From the NCBI RefSeq assembly GCF_000002995.4, contig NW_025062479.1:23423721-23487720 (forward strand): DNA of 64,000 bases, written 5' to 3'. The first letter of the stretch is position 1. Every line of letters starts with the position of its first letter. Below are positions 26,201-40,841 of the stretch, piece by piece. The notes below the pieces were generated by a model, which made no database searches, was not told where the DNA came from, and was given only the letters and a program-made list of their open reading frames with translations. The position numbers were made by a program, and so were the translations under genes. The stretch comes from Brugia malayi (taxonomy: Eukaryota; Nematoda; Chromadorea; Rhabditida; Onchocercidae).

Positions 26201-28506
26201 TAAATTCAAAATTTAATTACTTAATTTAAATACTTAAATTAATTTATATATATTAATTACAGAGTGAAAGAACTTGAAAATGCTTTACAACGAATTACAA
26301 ATGAGAAAGATGCAGCAATAGAAAAACTTCATGAATTTGAACTAAATGAAGTAATTAAAAAATATATTTTAATTTTTAAAAATTATTTTAATTTTTTTTT
26401 TTAAAAAAAGAAGAAAAAAATGTTTACTATTTATTTTAATTAATTTATTTTCTTTTTTTTTTTTTTTTTTAAGCCTAATATGGATGAATTAAAGAAAGGA
26501 ATATGGGAAAAAGAACAACAAATTATACAATTGGAAAAAGATTTCAATGAGAAACAAAATGAACTTAAGTTCATCATTAATATTCAAATTTTATTTTTTC
26601 CATTTTTTTTTTTTTTTTTTGAAAATTTAAATTATTTAAAAAAAAAAAAAGAAAAAAGAAAATTTATTATTTCAGTTTATTTGGTTTAAGAATTGAGAAT
26701 TTAATGGATGAATTAAATGATGCAAAGGAAAATTCAAAAAATTATGAGCAAAAATGGATGGATACAGAATGGATTTTAGGTGAACATCGCCAATGGCTTA
26801 CAGATGCTAAAAAAAAGTTGAAATTTTTAAATTTTAATTTTAATTTTTCTCCTTCTCTTTTTTTTTTTTGATTTAACAATTAATTTGCAAAATTGTTAAC
26901 ATTTTTTAATTGGCTAAGTGAAAAAAAAAGGAAGAATTAAATCAATGCTTATTTCAAAAAATTTAATATTTCAAAAAGGATTTAAATTCTAATTTTTTAA
27001 TTGTTGAATTAATTGTTGTTCATTCTCATATTGTTAATTAAAATGATTAAATTTATTTAAAAAATGTATGAATCAATTAATTAATTGATCAATCCATCGA
27101 TAATTCAAAAACATTTTCATAAAAAATATTAGTGGAAGAAAAGAAAACAAAAAAAAAAGGACAAATGACATTTGCTATATGTAATTGAATTAATTAATAA
27201 TTAATTTTTTATTTTTAATATTTTCATTTCAGAATTGATGAACTTGAAAATAAATTGCAAATAATTGGTGAAGAAAATAGTAGTTTACGAGAAGAAATTG
27301 AAAAATTAAATTATAATATTAGGTATTTCTCCAAAAAAAAATTTTTTTTTTTGCAATTATTTTTATGTATTTTTTTTTTGTTGTAAACTTTTTCATTTCG
27401 TTTTAAAATTAATTTCAAAATTAAAATTTAAATTCATAAATTTTTATTTTTGATTAATGAAAAAGACAATAAAAATTTTGAATTATTTAAAAAGGTTTTT
27501 TTTTTTTAAAATGAATGAAGGGAAACAATAAAAGATTAATTAAATTTAGCAAAAAATTTTTATTAATTAATAAATTATGATGGATTGATTATGTTGTGGA
27601 TTAATTAACAGTGATTAATTAATTAATTAATTAATTAATTAGCATTGATTTAGAATATCGACGGAAGCTATTGAAGGTTTGCAAAAAGAAATTGATGATA
27701 AAAATGTGACACTTAATGATATTTCAAAAGAGAAAATTAATTTTGAATGGAATTTCAATGAAAAACAACAACAATTAAAGGATGCTAATAATAGGTTCAT
27801 TCATTGTCAATTGTCACCTAAAAAAAAAATAAGGCGCAATTGTCTCATTTAGTTAAATGACTGATTTATTGTCAATTTTTTTTAAACTAATTTAATCTGA
27901 AATAATTTAGTAATTTTGTCAATTTAAGATGTTAATAATAGGTTCATTCATTGTCAACTGTCAGCTAAAAAAAAAAGAGGGAGAGAATAGAAATTATAAT
28001 ATAAAGCGCAATTGTCAGCGCAATTGTTTCATTTAGTTAAATGACTGATTTATTGTCAATTTTTTTAGATTAATTTAATCTGAAATTAATTAGTAATTTT
28101 ATCAGTTTAAATGTTTAAAATAATTAAATTGATATTATTTGAATTGATATTTTTCATAAATTATTATTTGTAATTATGAAAAGTTTGTAAAGAGTTTTGT
28201 TTGCATTTAAATTTGATTTTTGAAATTTATAAATGCTTTTCATAAATGAGAGAAAATTATTTTCTAACTTTTTTTTGGATTAATTCTTAAATTATTTCAG
28301 TTAAATAAATTCTATTAATGAATTTAATTATTGAATTATAAGTTTAAGCAAAAAAAAAAAAAAAAAGAAAAAACATTTATCAATGATAAAATTGAATTAA
28401 ATAAAAAGAAATTATTCCTTTATGAAAATAAGATAATAGGAATAATTAATCATATATCTTTTACTGTTAATAATTTCAAATTTGAAAAAAATAATTTTGT
28501 CACATG

Positions 28507-28541
<35 letters not shown>

Positions 28542-31500
28542 AATTAAGTAAATTTTTAGAATCGATGAATTAGAATCTATTTTGACTGAAAAGAATCATT
28601 TGATCGATGAATTGAAGAAATGCAATGAGGAACGTTATATTTCATTTACAAATTTCTAATTTCAATATTAATTAATTTCGTATTTTACAATAAAATTATA
28701 ATAAAATATTAAAAATTTGCAAAATCTAAACTTTCCTTAAATAAATGACAAAATTTTAGTTAAATTTAAAATTATTTTTTGTGTAAAAAATTTAAAAAAA
28801 TAAAACTAAAAATGTGAAAAAAAAAGTTTTTGTCCACATTTCAACATAAAAATTTTTTTGCATTTTTAAATTTTCAAATTAAATTTTTAAATTTTTGATA
28901 AGAAAATTTTTAATTTTCAAATATTTTTACAGGAAGAAATGATAGTTTTGCATGAAAAACTTCAAAATGCTGAGAAAGCTTTTTCTAATGCACCATGTGA
29001 AGATAATAAGCTAAAGTAAATTATTTTAATTTTTAAATATTCTTTTTTTTTTTTTTTTGTTTTCTTTTATGTAATTTAATTTATGCAAAATTATTGTATT
29101 CATATGTGTTTAAAATTATTGTGTAATTTTAAAAACTTTTTCTGCAATTTAAATTGTAATTTAAAAGGATATAAATGATTAAATTGAAATTATTTATATT
29201 ACGATTAACATTTCTAATATAATTTTGAATTAATAATAATAAATCAAATAGTGAAAATAATAATAATTTCATTTATTATTTCTAATTTAAGTGAGCTTAG
29301 CTCAGTGGTTGATTGTTTACAAAATGAATTAAATGGCAAAAATGAATTTATCAAAAGTTTAACGAAAGAATGCAATGATAAGGAATGGAGTTTAGGTGAA
29401 TACCGTCAATGGCTTCATGACTCTAAAAATAGGTAACTTTTTTATATTAATTAGTTTAATTTCATTTAATTCATTTCCATATAATTCTTAATTCTATTCT
29501 TTCAATCTGTATGTATCATTTTAAAATGCAATTAAACAGTTGTAGGTAAAAATTTTGTTGTTTGATTTGTTGTAATGATAATCATTTGATATCTAATGGT
29601 ATGATAGGTTAATTATAATAAATACTCCATCAACTATCATTCTTCTATATCACTTGGTAGTGATAATCATTTGATATCTAATGATATAAGCTAATTCCAC
29701 TAAGCACTCCATGCACTGATTCAGTTATCACTCCTCTATGTCGCTTAACAAGAAATGATAACATCTGTTAAGAAAACGATTAAACAGTTATAGATAAAAT
29801 TTGTTGTTTGATTTGCCGTAGTGATAATGATATGATAAGCTGATTCCACTAAATATTCCATGCACTGATTCAACTATCATTCTTCTATATCACCTGGTAG
29901 TGATAATCATTTGATATCTAATGATATGATAAGCTAATTCCACTAAATACTCCATGCACTGATTCAACTATCATTCTTCTATATCACCTGGTAGTGATAA
30001 TCATTTGATATCTAATGATATGATAAGCTAATCCCACTAAATACTCCATGCACTGATTCAACTATCATTCTTCTATATCACCTGGTAGTGATAATCATTT
30101 GATATCTAATGATATGATAAGCTAATTCTACTAAATACTCCATCAACTATCGTTCTTCTATATCACCTGGTAGTGATAATCATTTGATATCTAATGATAT
30201 GATAAGCTAATCCCACTAAATACTCCATGCACTGATTCAACTATCACTCTTCCATATCACTTAACAAGAAATGATAACATCTGTTAAAGTTTCAATTTTG
30301 ACACTAATAACAAGAGCATATGACTATTTCAACTTTTATCTTTCATTGTTAATTATTTCAAAATTTAATTGCAACTAGCAAAAACAAAAGAAAAAAAAGT
30401 TTTTTGATCCTATAAAGTTTCAAGAAAATCAATAATACTAATCGATAATTACGGTATAGAGTTAACTGATAAGATGTAGAAATTGCTAATTTGAAATTTT
30501 TGATATGTAAATTAACCTGTAGCAATTTTAATAGATGTTATAATTAATTAATTAGTTAATCAGTTCATTTATTCATCTTTAATATTTTACCAATATTCAA
30601 ACTGTTTATTAATTACTATTAGAATTTTGTTATTACTTTTCTTTTTTTTGCAAAATTTTTAAATTTAGAAAAAAAAAGTTAAAAATGACAAAGAAAGTCT
30701 TTTCCGTATATTTTAATGCACATAATAAAATAATTTTCTTTACATTTTTTTTTCTTTCTTTTATTTGAAACCAAATAAATATGCAATTCAGAGTACAAGA
30801 TCTCGAGAAAGAATTATGTAAATGTAATGATTATGTCGAGAAATTAAAACAAGAAATCGAGAATCGAAATACTGATACTAGGTAATGTATTCATTGTAAA
30901 ATATAACAAAAAAAAAAAAAAAAAGGAAAGGAAAGTAATTTTCAAAATTTTTAACGCATTCAAAAGATCCATTTAATTTAAGCAAAAAGCAAAAAAGTAA
31001 AATTTCAAAATTATTTATTTACATTTAAAAATTCTCAATAATTCTAAACTATATTTTATATTTAAAAATTATAAAAAATAAAATAAAATTCTTAGCAATT
31101 ATCTTGCAACAATTAATGGTTTAAATGATGAATTTTGCGCCAAAAATGTTTGCATTGCAAATCTCGAGAAAGCAAAAAATGATTTGGAATTAAGCCTTGG
31201 CGAACATCAACAATGGCTTCAAAATGCTAATCAAAGGTTTATCACTTAATTTAATCAATTATTTATCAAAATTAAACTATTTTATCATTTCGCTTCTTTT
31301 TTTCTATTTTATACATTTACCTTAATTAATTAATTAATTCGTTTTTTTTCTATTTTATACACCTTTCTTAATTAATTAACTAATTAATTAATGAAACATA
31401 ATGGTTGTTTATTTTTTAGAATTGTTCAACTTGAAGAATGTAAAATAGCAAACGATGCGATGAATAAAGAATTGCACAATGAAGTGGACAAATTATCCAA

Positions 31501-34500
31501 AATGGTAGTTCTCGATCTTAAAGCAGCGCTTGAGGCGGTAAAAGAAGAAGCGCAACAGGTAAAAATAGAAGTAAATTATTTCAATCTTAAATTAATTAAA
31601 ACTTCATTCCTACAATAAACACTTTTTAATTTGACTTTTGAAAGAAAGAATAAATGATGAATGTTAGTTTTAATGATTAATTAAGTGAAATTATTAGTTT
31701 TAATGATTAATTAAAGTTATATTTGATTACTAATTAATTATTAATTAATTATGCATTTTAGGTTAAGATAGATTATTAAATAAATGATTTTAAATTAATT
31801 AAAATTTCATTCTTACAATAAATACTTTTTAATTTGACTTTTGAAATAATAAATAGACTAAGGTAGATTATAAAATTAATGTAACAATTTCAAATTTCTC
31901 AGATTAATTTTATAAATAATTTCTTCTTTTGATGTGCTAATTATTCTCATTTGCTAATTTGACAGGTATCAATTGAATCAATTGATGAATTAATGGTTAA
32001 ACTTCAGAACACTGAACAAGCATTAGCTGAACATCCGAAATTGGATGATCTAATGTTAGTCATTTTGCTCTAATTATTATTTATTATTAAATTAAACATT
32101 TATTAATTAAAATTTTCTAATTAAAAAAATTTTTTTAATGTTTGAAATTAATTTATTTTTATTTTATAACAAATAGATAACTTAGATTAATAAATTAGTT
32201 AAACAATTTTATTAATTAAATAATTTGATATTAACATAGAATAACATTTAATGATTAAAATATACAAAACTTTTCTACTTTTTACCTAAGCATAAATGTA
32301 TCTTAAAAAAAAAACATTTATCTCATTGTTTCACATAATATTAGTAAAAATTTTATCACTTCTCCTTTATCATTTATCAGCACTGATAAATTTATATTAT
32401 TTATTTCTGAGGACGAATGAAATTTTGCAACACATTCTTCATAACAAAAATTTATGCATTGATAAAATCTTGTGCAACTTTCTAATCACTTATCAGAAGT
32501 GATAAGCTGTTATCATTTATGTGTTTTAGTTATCTGAAGAATGAGAATGAAAATTTGCGAGAACTGCTGAATGATAAGAATGCATGCATTGATAATCTTG
32601 TGCAGCAGAACAATGATCGAGAATGGAGTCTCGGTGAGCATCGACAATGGCTTCGAGATTGCAATGATAGGTAAAAATATCACTTCTAAATGTTTGCTTT
32701 TATTTTTTTAATTGTAATTTCTAATTTTTTAAATTATAAAAGAGTAATTGGGTAAATAATTTCTGATTAAATCATTTTGGGTGATAATAGAAATGGTATT
32801 GAATATATGCATTTTTTGATTAAATTAAAAATATTTCACATTAATCTACTAATATATTTAACATTGAATTAAAATTAAATTTGATAATTTCAATGATTAT
32901 TAAAGAGCTAATTGGTTAGATGGTATTGTGGTAGCAAAGAATGCAGAAATTGATGAATTAAGGTGCGAAAATAATAGTCTTAAAATTGATTTAACTAAAA
33001 TATCACAAAATGATGATATTAAGTAAGTTTATTTTTTTTTTTCCAATTTGTTCTAAACATTTATTTTAATCTTTTTTCTTTTTCAATTTTTCATTTTAAA
33101 ATTATTTTTACGATAATATATAGATTAATTTGTTTTTAAAATTTAAACTAGGAATAGTTTTTTTTTGGTTTTAATTTATCTCTCAAATTGTTAGTTTAGT
33201 TAAAATAAATATGCTTATTTTTATCAAGTTTAAATTTCTCATATTTGAAACGATATTCAATAATTGTTAGCTTCGCGTCTCATTAGAAATCTTTCTGTTG
33301 CTTCTTTTTCCATCGATTGATTAATAATTGAAATTATTGATAAGTGATAACAACAATTTTAATTTTAATTTTATAAATAAAAAAAAAAAAAAAAATTAAA
33401 ATGAAATATTTTGATTTATTGAAAGTAAATAAAAATTTAAAATGGCTTAAAAAAGAAAATTTAAAATTTGAGCAAAACAAACTTTTTATCAGTTATCAAT
33501 TTTTTTCGTTATCAGTTGATTTTATAGCAAATTAAATGCTACGATAGAAGATTTGCGCAATGAAATTAATAATAAAAATAAACATATCGATGAAATTATA
33601 AAACAAAGAAATGAAACAGAATGGAAACTTGGAGAGCACTGTCAATTGCTTCAGGATGCTAATAATAGGTTAAATTTAAAATTAAATTTTTAGAAATTGA
33701 AAATGACTGTTGAAGATTTATTTTCTCTTTCTTAATAAATATATTATTTATATAATTAATTTCTAATTTGCAGTTCTGAAATGAGCAAAAATCGGATGTA
33801 TTCCAAGTAAAAAAATTAAAATTAGCCAATCAATATTTCAAATATAGTAACTAACAAATTGCAGAGCTAATGAGTTAGCTGAAAAATTAGCTGAAAAGGA
33901 AGAAATTTTAAATTCATTCCTTGAAAAGCAACCAGAAATAGTAGAAGAAAAATGTGATAAAATCAATGCAATACCAATTGAAGCAGAATTAATAAACACT
34001 GATAAGAACGAATCGGAATCAATGGAAATTGATAAAAGCAAGGTATATCATATCATTAATTCATTTCTTGGAGATATTGTGATAAATTAAATGATAATAA
34101 ATTAAAAATTTCTTGCGTCAATAGAATTAAAAGATAATATGTTGAAGTGATTAATTTAAATTTTAACAAACTTTTGCAGTTATTTGAAAAAATATTTGAA
34201 TTAGAGAAGAAATTGCTCGAAGCAGAGGAACTAGCAGCAGAAGTATATGACAGTAATCATTTAAAAATGTAAGCTTTATTAGTTAATCATGTAATTTTTT
34301 GAATTGCTAAACTTTAATAAAGATATAATTTAAATTAAAATTATATCTTTTAAAATTTTGTGCAATTTCTTTGTTTACCTCTAAATGTGTTACAAAAAAT
34401 ACATTTTAAATTAATTTTAAATAGCGCATTTAATTGATTTAAACTTTTTTTTTTTCAAATGTAAATGAAATCACAATAGCACTTTCAATTGAATTTTTTG

Positions 34501-37500
34501 ATTAAATCAAGTTTAATCCCATGGTAGGCCTTTTTTATTATTATTAATTTGTGTAGTATCACATTTTGGAATTCATTAATTATTTAGATATTATTATATT
34601 TGACATAAATATAGCAAGTGACATTTTTTTCACTCGAATACTACAATATGCATTACTGTAGCATTATTCAAGTACAATAATTACAGTATGTGAAGTATGC
34701 CCATGATTATAACTTTATTTTAAAATTAATTAATTTAATAATTCAATCAAACTTAATAAAATACGAATTTAAATTTCTTTAACTTTTTAAAATTTACATC
34801 ATAAAATTAAGTTTTTTAAATTTTCACCAAGTAACATTTTTTACACTCAAATACTGTAATATGTAATACTGTAACGTTTTACATTATGCGAAGTATGCGC
34901 ATAAATATGTCTTTTTTTAAATTAATTAATTTGATAATTCAATAAACTTAATAAAATACGAATTTAAATTTTTTTAATTTTTTAAAATTTACATCTTAAA
35001 TTAAATTTTTTAAATTTTCAGTAAGTAACATTTTTTCTCACTCAAATACAGTAATATGTAATACTGTAACATAGCTCAGATACTGTAACGTATTACAGTA
35101 TGCAAAGCATAAACATCTTTATGAATTTTAAAAATTCCTACGTAGTTTTTCCAATTTCTCAATCGCACTGTCATTAAATATCTTTCATTTTGATCGAAAA
35201 AATTGTAGAACAATTAGTGAGCATGAAGCAACAATAGCTAAATTAAAAGATGATCTGAAACAAAAAGACGCTGATCTCGTACGTGTATGTAAGGAACGAT
35301 GTGACGCTGAATGGTTTCTTGGTGAAGAGCGGCAACGTACAAAGGATGCTAATGAACGGTAATTAGCATAAATTTAAATTTAAGACAGAAAAAAGTAGCC
35401 AAATGAAAAATGAAAAAGAAATTTCATTTCTATTTTATTGTAAGATTTGAATTTAAACAGATTTAATTTTTGATAAATTTGAAAAGTATGTGCTAATATA
35501 TTTTATTTTATTATTCAATTAATTTATCTCAATTAAAATTTTTCATTTCTTTAATTCTCATCTTGCATCAAACAAATTGGGAAATATTTTTCCTAATATC
35601 AAAATAACAATTTTTCATTTTTTTTTTGTATTATTTAAAAAAAAATTTATGTTTTTTGAGTTCATTCAATTTATTTGCGTGCTCACTTTGTGCTTCATTG
35701 CAGAATTGCATCACTTGAAGCGGAATTGACGTGCGTGAAAGTAAAACACGATGATATAGTTTACAATTTAAGTAATGAAGTATTCGAATTAAATGAAAAG
35801 TTTGTTTCTTTTTTCTCTCCATTTCACTCAAAAAAAAAAAATTGCATATAGTTAAATTAATTTGATTTTTATTAATTAGCTAAATAATTAATTATGTTTT
35901 ATTTACATTATCCATTTATATTTTACTTTGACATTCTACTACTTACATTTTTTTTTTATATGCATTTAATTTACTAGTAAAAAATAATGATTCTAGCTAT
36001 GATAGAGTGGTTATAGCTAAGTAAGAAAAAGCAATGATATTGAAAAGTTTAATTGATTCAAATATGAAAAGAAATTTTAATTAATTGAAATGTGAAACGA
36101 TTAGTATGTATTTATTTTGGTTTGAGGTATTAACTTATGATTGCGGTATGCGTTAAAAGTTGGAGTTTGAAAATTAATTTACAATTTATAAAATAAAATA
36201 AAATAAAAATATAAAATAAAAAAAATCTAACATAAGAATAATATGATTTTAATATAATTATTTCGCTTTTTTCTCTCTAATATAAAATTCTCATCGAGTT
36301 TTCCTCTCTTTTTTTTTTCATTTTTTTTCTTTTAACATTTTGCAATTGTAATCAAATCATTGCTAAAATATATATTCCGAATTTAATTTCCTTTTAATCG
36401 TAACATATATTAAAGAAAATTTTCTATGATTCAAATGCATATGAAAAATAGTTTTTTTAAAAAAAAAAATTTAATTAAATTAAATCAATTGTTAGAAGCT
36501 TAAAAATTTCTAAATTAAATTTCATTATTTCATTTTTGTTTATGATTTGAAAGAAAAAATATTACATCATAATTGATAAACTAATCATTTTAATGTTTCA
36601 ATTATCGTTGTTGTTTGTTTGTTTGTTTGTTTGTTTACAGAAATAAGAAATTGAACGAAACTTTAATAAAAACTAAAATTGTAATAAGAAATTTATCGAA
36701 AGATTCACAAACGACAATGCTTCTTTTGGGACAAACTAAAGAAATGGAAAATTTAGAGGAAGAATTTAAGCAGGTTGAATTCTCTTTTCTTTTCAATCAT
36801 TTGAGAAAAATTTTTTCAATTTTTACTTTTATCAAATGATTGAATGAAATTTTAATTTTTTGAGTATATTTTTGAATGAAAATTAGAGCTGAAATTAATT
36901 TTTGTACACAAAAACAAATTGAATAAAAAATTAGATTAAAATTGCATAAATTAAAATTTTATATTTTAGTTATGTAAAAAATATGCACAATTAAGTGCTC
37001 TACTTGCAACCATTCAAGAATATTTGGAAAAAATTGAACCGGAAGTTTCAGAAGTGGTGAATTTCCGGTAAATTTTATTTTAATTTTTACAATTATAACA
37101 TTAAAAATTTTTTGCACAATTTATCCTACAATTAATATATATGTTTTAAATTAGAAATTAACATTAATTTTCTAATTTTACTATTTAATTTTGAAACGTT
37201 TATTAATTATTGAATTTAATTTATTATTGCTTCAACAAAAAAAAAGCAGTTAAACTTTTTCAAAATTTTATAAAGTAATATTCAATCGTTTCTTAAATTA
37301 TATTAAAATTATTTTTGATTGTTTTAAAAATTTAAAAAATTTAAGGAAAATAATCGAAAATTTGAATAACGAATTTCATCAACAAAAAGTGGAAAATGAA
37401 AATTTATTGAAACAAAAAAATGATATCGAATTGCAACTTAGCGAGCATTGTGAATGGCTTCGCAATGCTAATAATCGGTTAACAATTTTTTTTTTTTGAA

Positions 37501-40500
37501 ATAAATAATTATTTTATAAATTTCTCAAAAAAAAAACTTTTTGAAAAAAAAAAAAACTTTTCAATGAATTTATCAAAAATGGAAACTAATATTATAATAA
37601 ATTTTTGCTAATTGAAAGAAAAAATTGTTTTTTTTTTTTTTATTCAATAATTTTTTTTTCTTTTTCAATTTTATATTTTTTGTTTTTTTTTTTTTTTTTT
37701 GAATTTGAATTAAATTTTTCAATGAAATTTAAAATAATAAAATACAAATTGAAATTTTTCTTTTTTAGGATAGCCATTTTAGAGGATGAATTAACACATT
37801 TAAAAGAGGTCAATGAGAGAACAATTGAAATTTTACGTATGGAAAATGAAGCGCTAAATCAAAAGTTTAACTTTTTTCTTAGTTTCAAAATCATTTTCTC
37901 AATAATCATTGTAAAATTAAAATTTATAAGTGAAAAGTTTAAATTAAATTATTTTCAAAACTTTTTAAATAAACTAAAAGTATGATTTGTTTCTAATTAA
38001 TAAAAGTAATTTTTGCATATATATATTTTGTATGTAATATTTATGCTATTATAAGAGTAATTATTACGAATAATTATTTTTTATTATTTAAAATATTAAA
38101 TGGTAATAAATTATTTAAAATATTAATTAATATATAAAATTAATACTAATTGGAACATATGTTTGATATTTAACTGAAATATATAATATATTAATATGAA
38201 ATTGAAATTACTTAAGATTAAATTTTGTATTTTTTTATTTATTGAAATATAAATTTTATTTATTGAAATATATTATATATTAATATGAAATTGAAATTAC
38301 TTAAACTTAGAATATGTATTTTTTATTTGTTGAAATATGAAATTTTATTTATTGAAATATAAAAATTAATTGAAATATGAAATTAAAAATGCTTAAACTA
38401 AAAATATGTATTTTTTTATTTATTTAAATATGAAATTTTATTTATTGAAATATGAAAATTAAATTGAAATATATAATATATTAATATGAAATAATTGAAA
38501 TATGAAATTAAAGTTACTTAAACTTAAAATATGTATTTTTTTATTTATTTAAATATGAAATTTTATTTATTGAAATATGAAAATTAATTGAAATATATAA
38601 TATATTAATATGAAATAATTGAAATATGAAATTAAAGTTACTTAAACTTAAAATATGTATTTTTTTATTTATTTAAATATGAAATTTTATTTATTGAAAT
38701 ATGAAAATAAAATTGAAATATATAATATATTAATATGAAATAATTGAAATATGAAATTAAAATTACTTAAACTTAATTTTTGTATTTTTTATTTATTTAA
38801 ATATAAAATTTTATTTATTGAAATGTGAAAGTTAATTGAAATATGAAATTGAAATTACTTAAACCTAAGATATGTACATTTATTACTTAAAAATTTGATT
38901 TTTACACCTAAAAAGTATTATCTAAAAAATCGCATATTTTTGATCTTTTTTTCAAAAATAACATACAATTGATATACAGCAATGATTTGAATAATTTTAA
39001 ATGTAATTAAATTAAATCAATGCTTAAAACAAATTTAATTAATTTTAATCTTTTCCAGGAATATACAATTAAAAGAAAATGTAAAACATTTACAAGATGA
39101 AATTCAAAATGCTCTAATAAATGGAAAAAAAGAAATTGAATTGGTAAAAAAAAAAATTCATTTTTCTTTTTAATTCTATTTTAATTTTTATTTTTTAATT
39201 TAAAAATTTGATAAAAAATTTAATTTTTAATGTAAAATTTTATTGTATTAATTTTAGCAAAATTATTGTGAATGCAAAGAAATTCCAAGTTTAAATCGTA
39301 TTGAAAGTATTGGTATTGATCTCAGGTATTATTATATTTTTATTAAAATAATAAAAATAATACAATAGTAATTTTTTAATTTTTTTTTTTTAAATTTTCT
39401 TTTTATAACTTTTTAAAAATACTTTTAATATTATCGTAATAAAATTAGTAAATTGTTTTTTTTTTTTTTTTTTTGCTATATTAAATTGAATTTTTGATTT
39501 TTTTACTTTTTATTTTTTTTAAAATTTAATTTATTTGTTTTTTTGTTTTTTTGTAAAATAAAAAATTGTTAATATTTCTCAAAATTCTTTATTAGCAGAT
39601 ATAAAGAATTTATTAAAGTTAGTTAAACTTTAAACTAGATTAATTAAACTTTTTCAATGTATATTTCAGTTTTTGCTTTTTGTCTTTTTTCAATTAACAA
39701 ATTTTAAAATGTAAAATTATACATTAATAATTTTAGTATTATTATTATTACTATTATTATTGCTATTATTACTATTATTATTATTATTACTATTATTATT
39801 GCTATTATTGCTATTATTAGTATTATTAGTATTATTATTATTATTATTATTATATTTTAGCTCAATAAATTGTTCATTGGAAAATCTATGCAAAGAATTA
39901 AATTATCAAAAAATTATTGACGCACTTATGGAGCAACGTAGTAAAACTGAGCAATTATTAAATGAAAGAAAAGAATCAATAATGGATGCATGCAATGAGT
40001 TAGTTTAATTAAAATGTTAAATTAAAATTATTTTTAATTTTAATAAAATTTGCATTACTTAAAAATTAGCAGAAATGCTTATCAAATAAAACTTTGGACA
40101 TTTGCGCTTTTCATTTTAAACAATCTCTCAAATAAGCATTTGTTACATTTTATCACTAATAAAGTAGAAATTAACAAATTTAAATTTTTTCATAATTTTT
40201 AAATTAATCATTTAAAAAATGATATGCTAATTAACATATCATAGTGCAAATGTTTGCAAATTTTTAAGTATTATATTTTTAATTCTTCAATTATTATTAT
40301 TTCAGCAAAAAAAAAAATCTTTTAAATTTGATAAAATTTAAAAAAATTACAAAAAAAAAAAAAATTGTCTAATGAATTTTAAAAATTTTGATAAAATTAA
40401 AAAAAAAATTACAACAAAGTTATTTTATTTATTTATTTTTTTCAGAATTATCGAATTGGAAAAACAAATTTTAGAAAATACATTGGAAAAACAATTGGAA

Positions 40501-40763
40501 ACGATCGAAATGTAAAATTTTTCTTTTTCTTTTCACTTTTTTTTTTTTATTAATATAATTTTTTTAATTTTGTAATTTTTTTTTATATAATTTTTTTTTT
40601 TTTTTTTTGCAAATATTTCAATAAACTAAATATTTCTAAAAATTCTAAGAATTTTAACTTTTTTTTTCTATTACTTTGCTTTTTTTTTTGTTTTGTTTTC
40701 GTTTTGCTTTTTTATTTTTAAAATAATTTTCTTTTTTTACGAAATACTTCAAAAGTACAATAA

Positions 40764-40807
<44 letters not shown>

Positions 40808-40808
40808 T

Positions 40809-40841
<33 letters not shown>

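Noticed and set aside
33838..34041. Ser-rich minus-strand frame
   Set aside because: It is the antisense shadow of exon 35.
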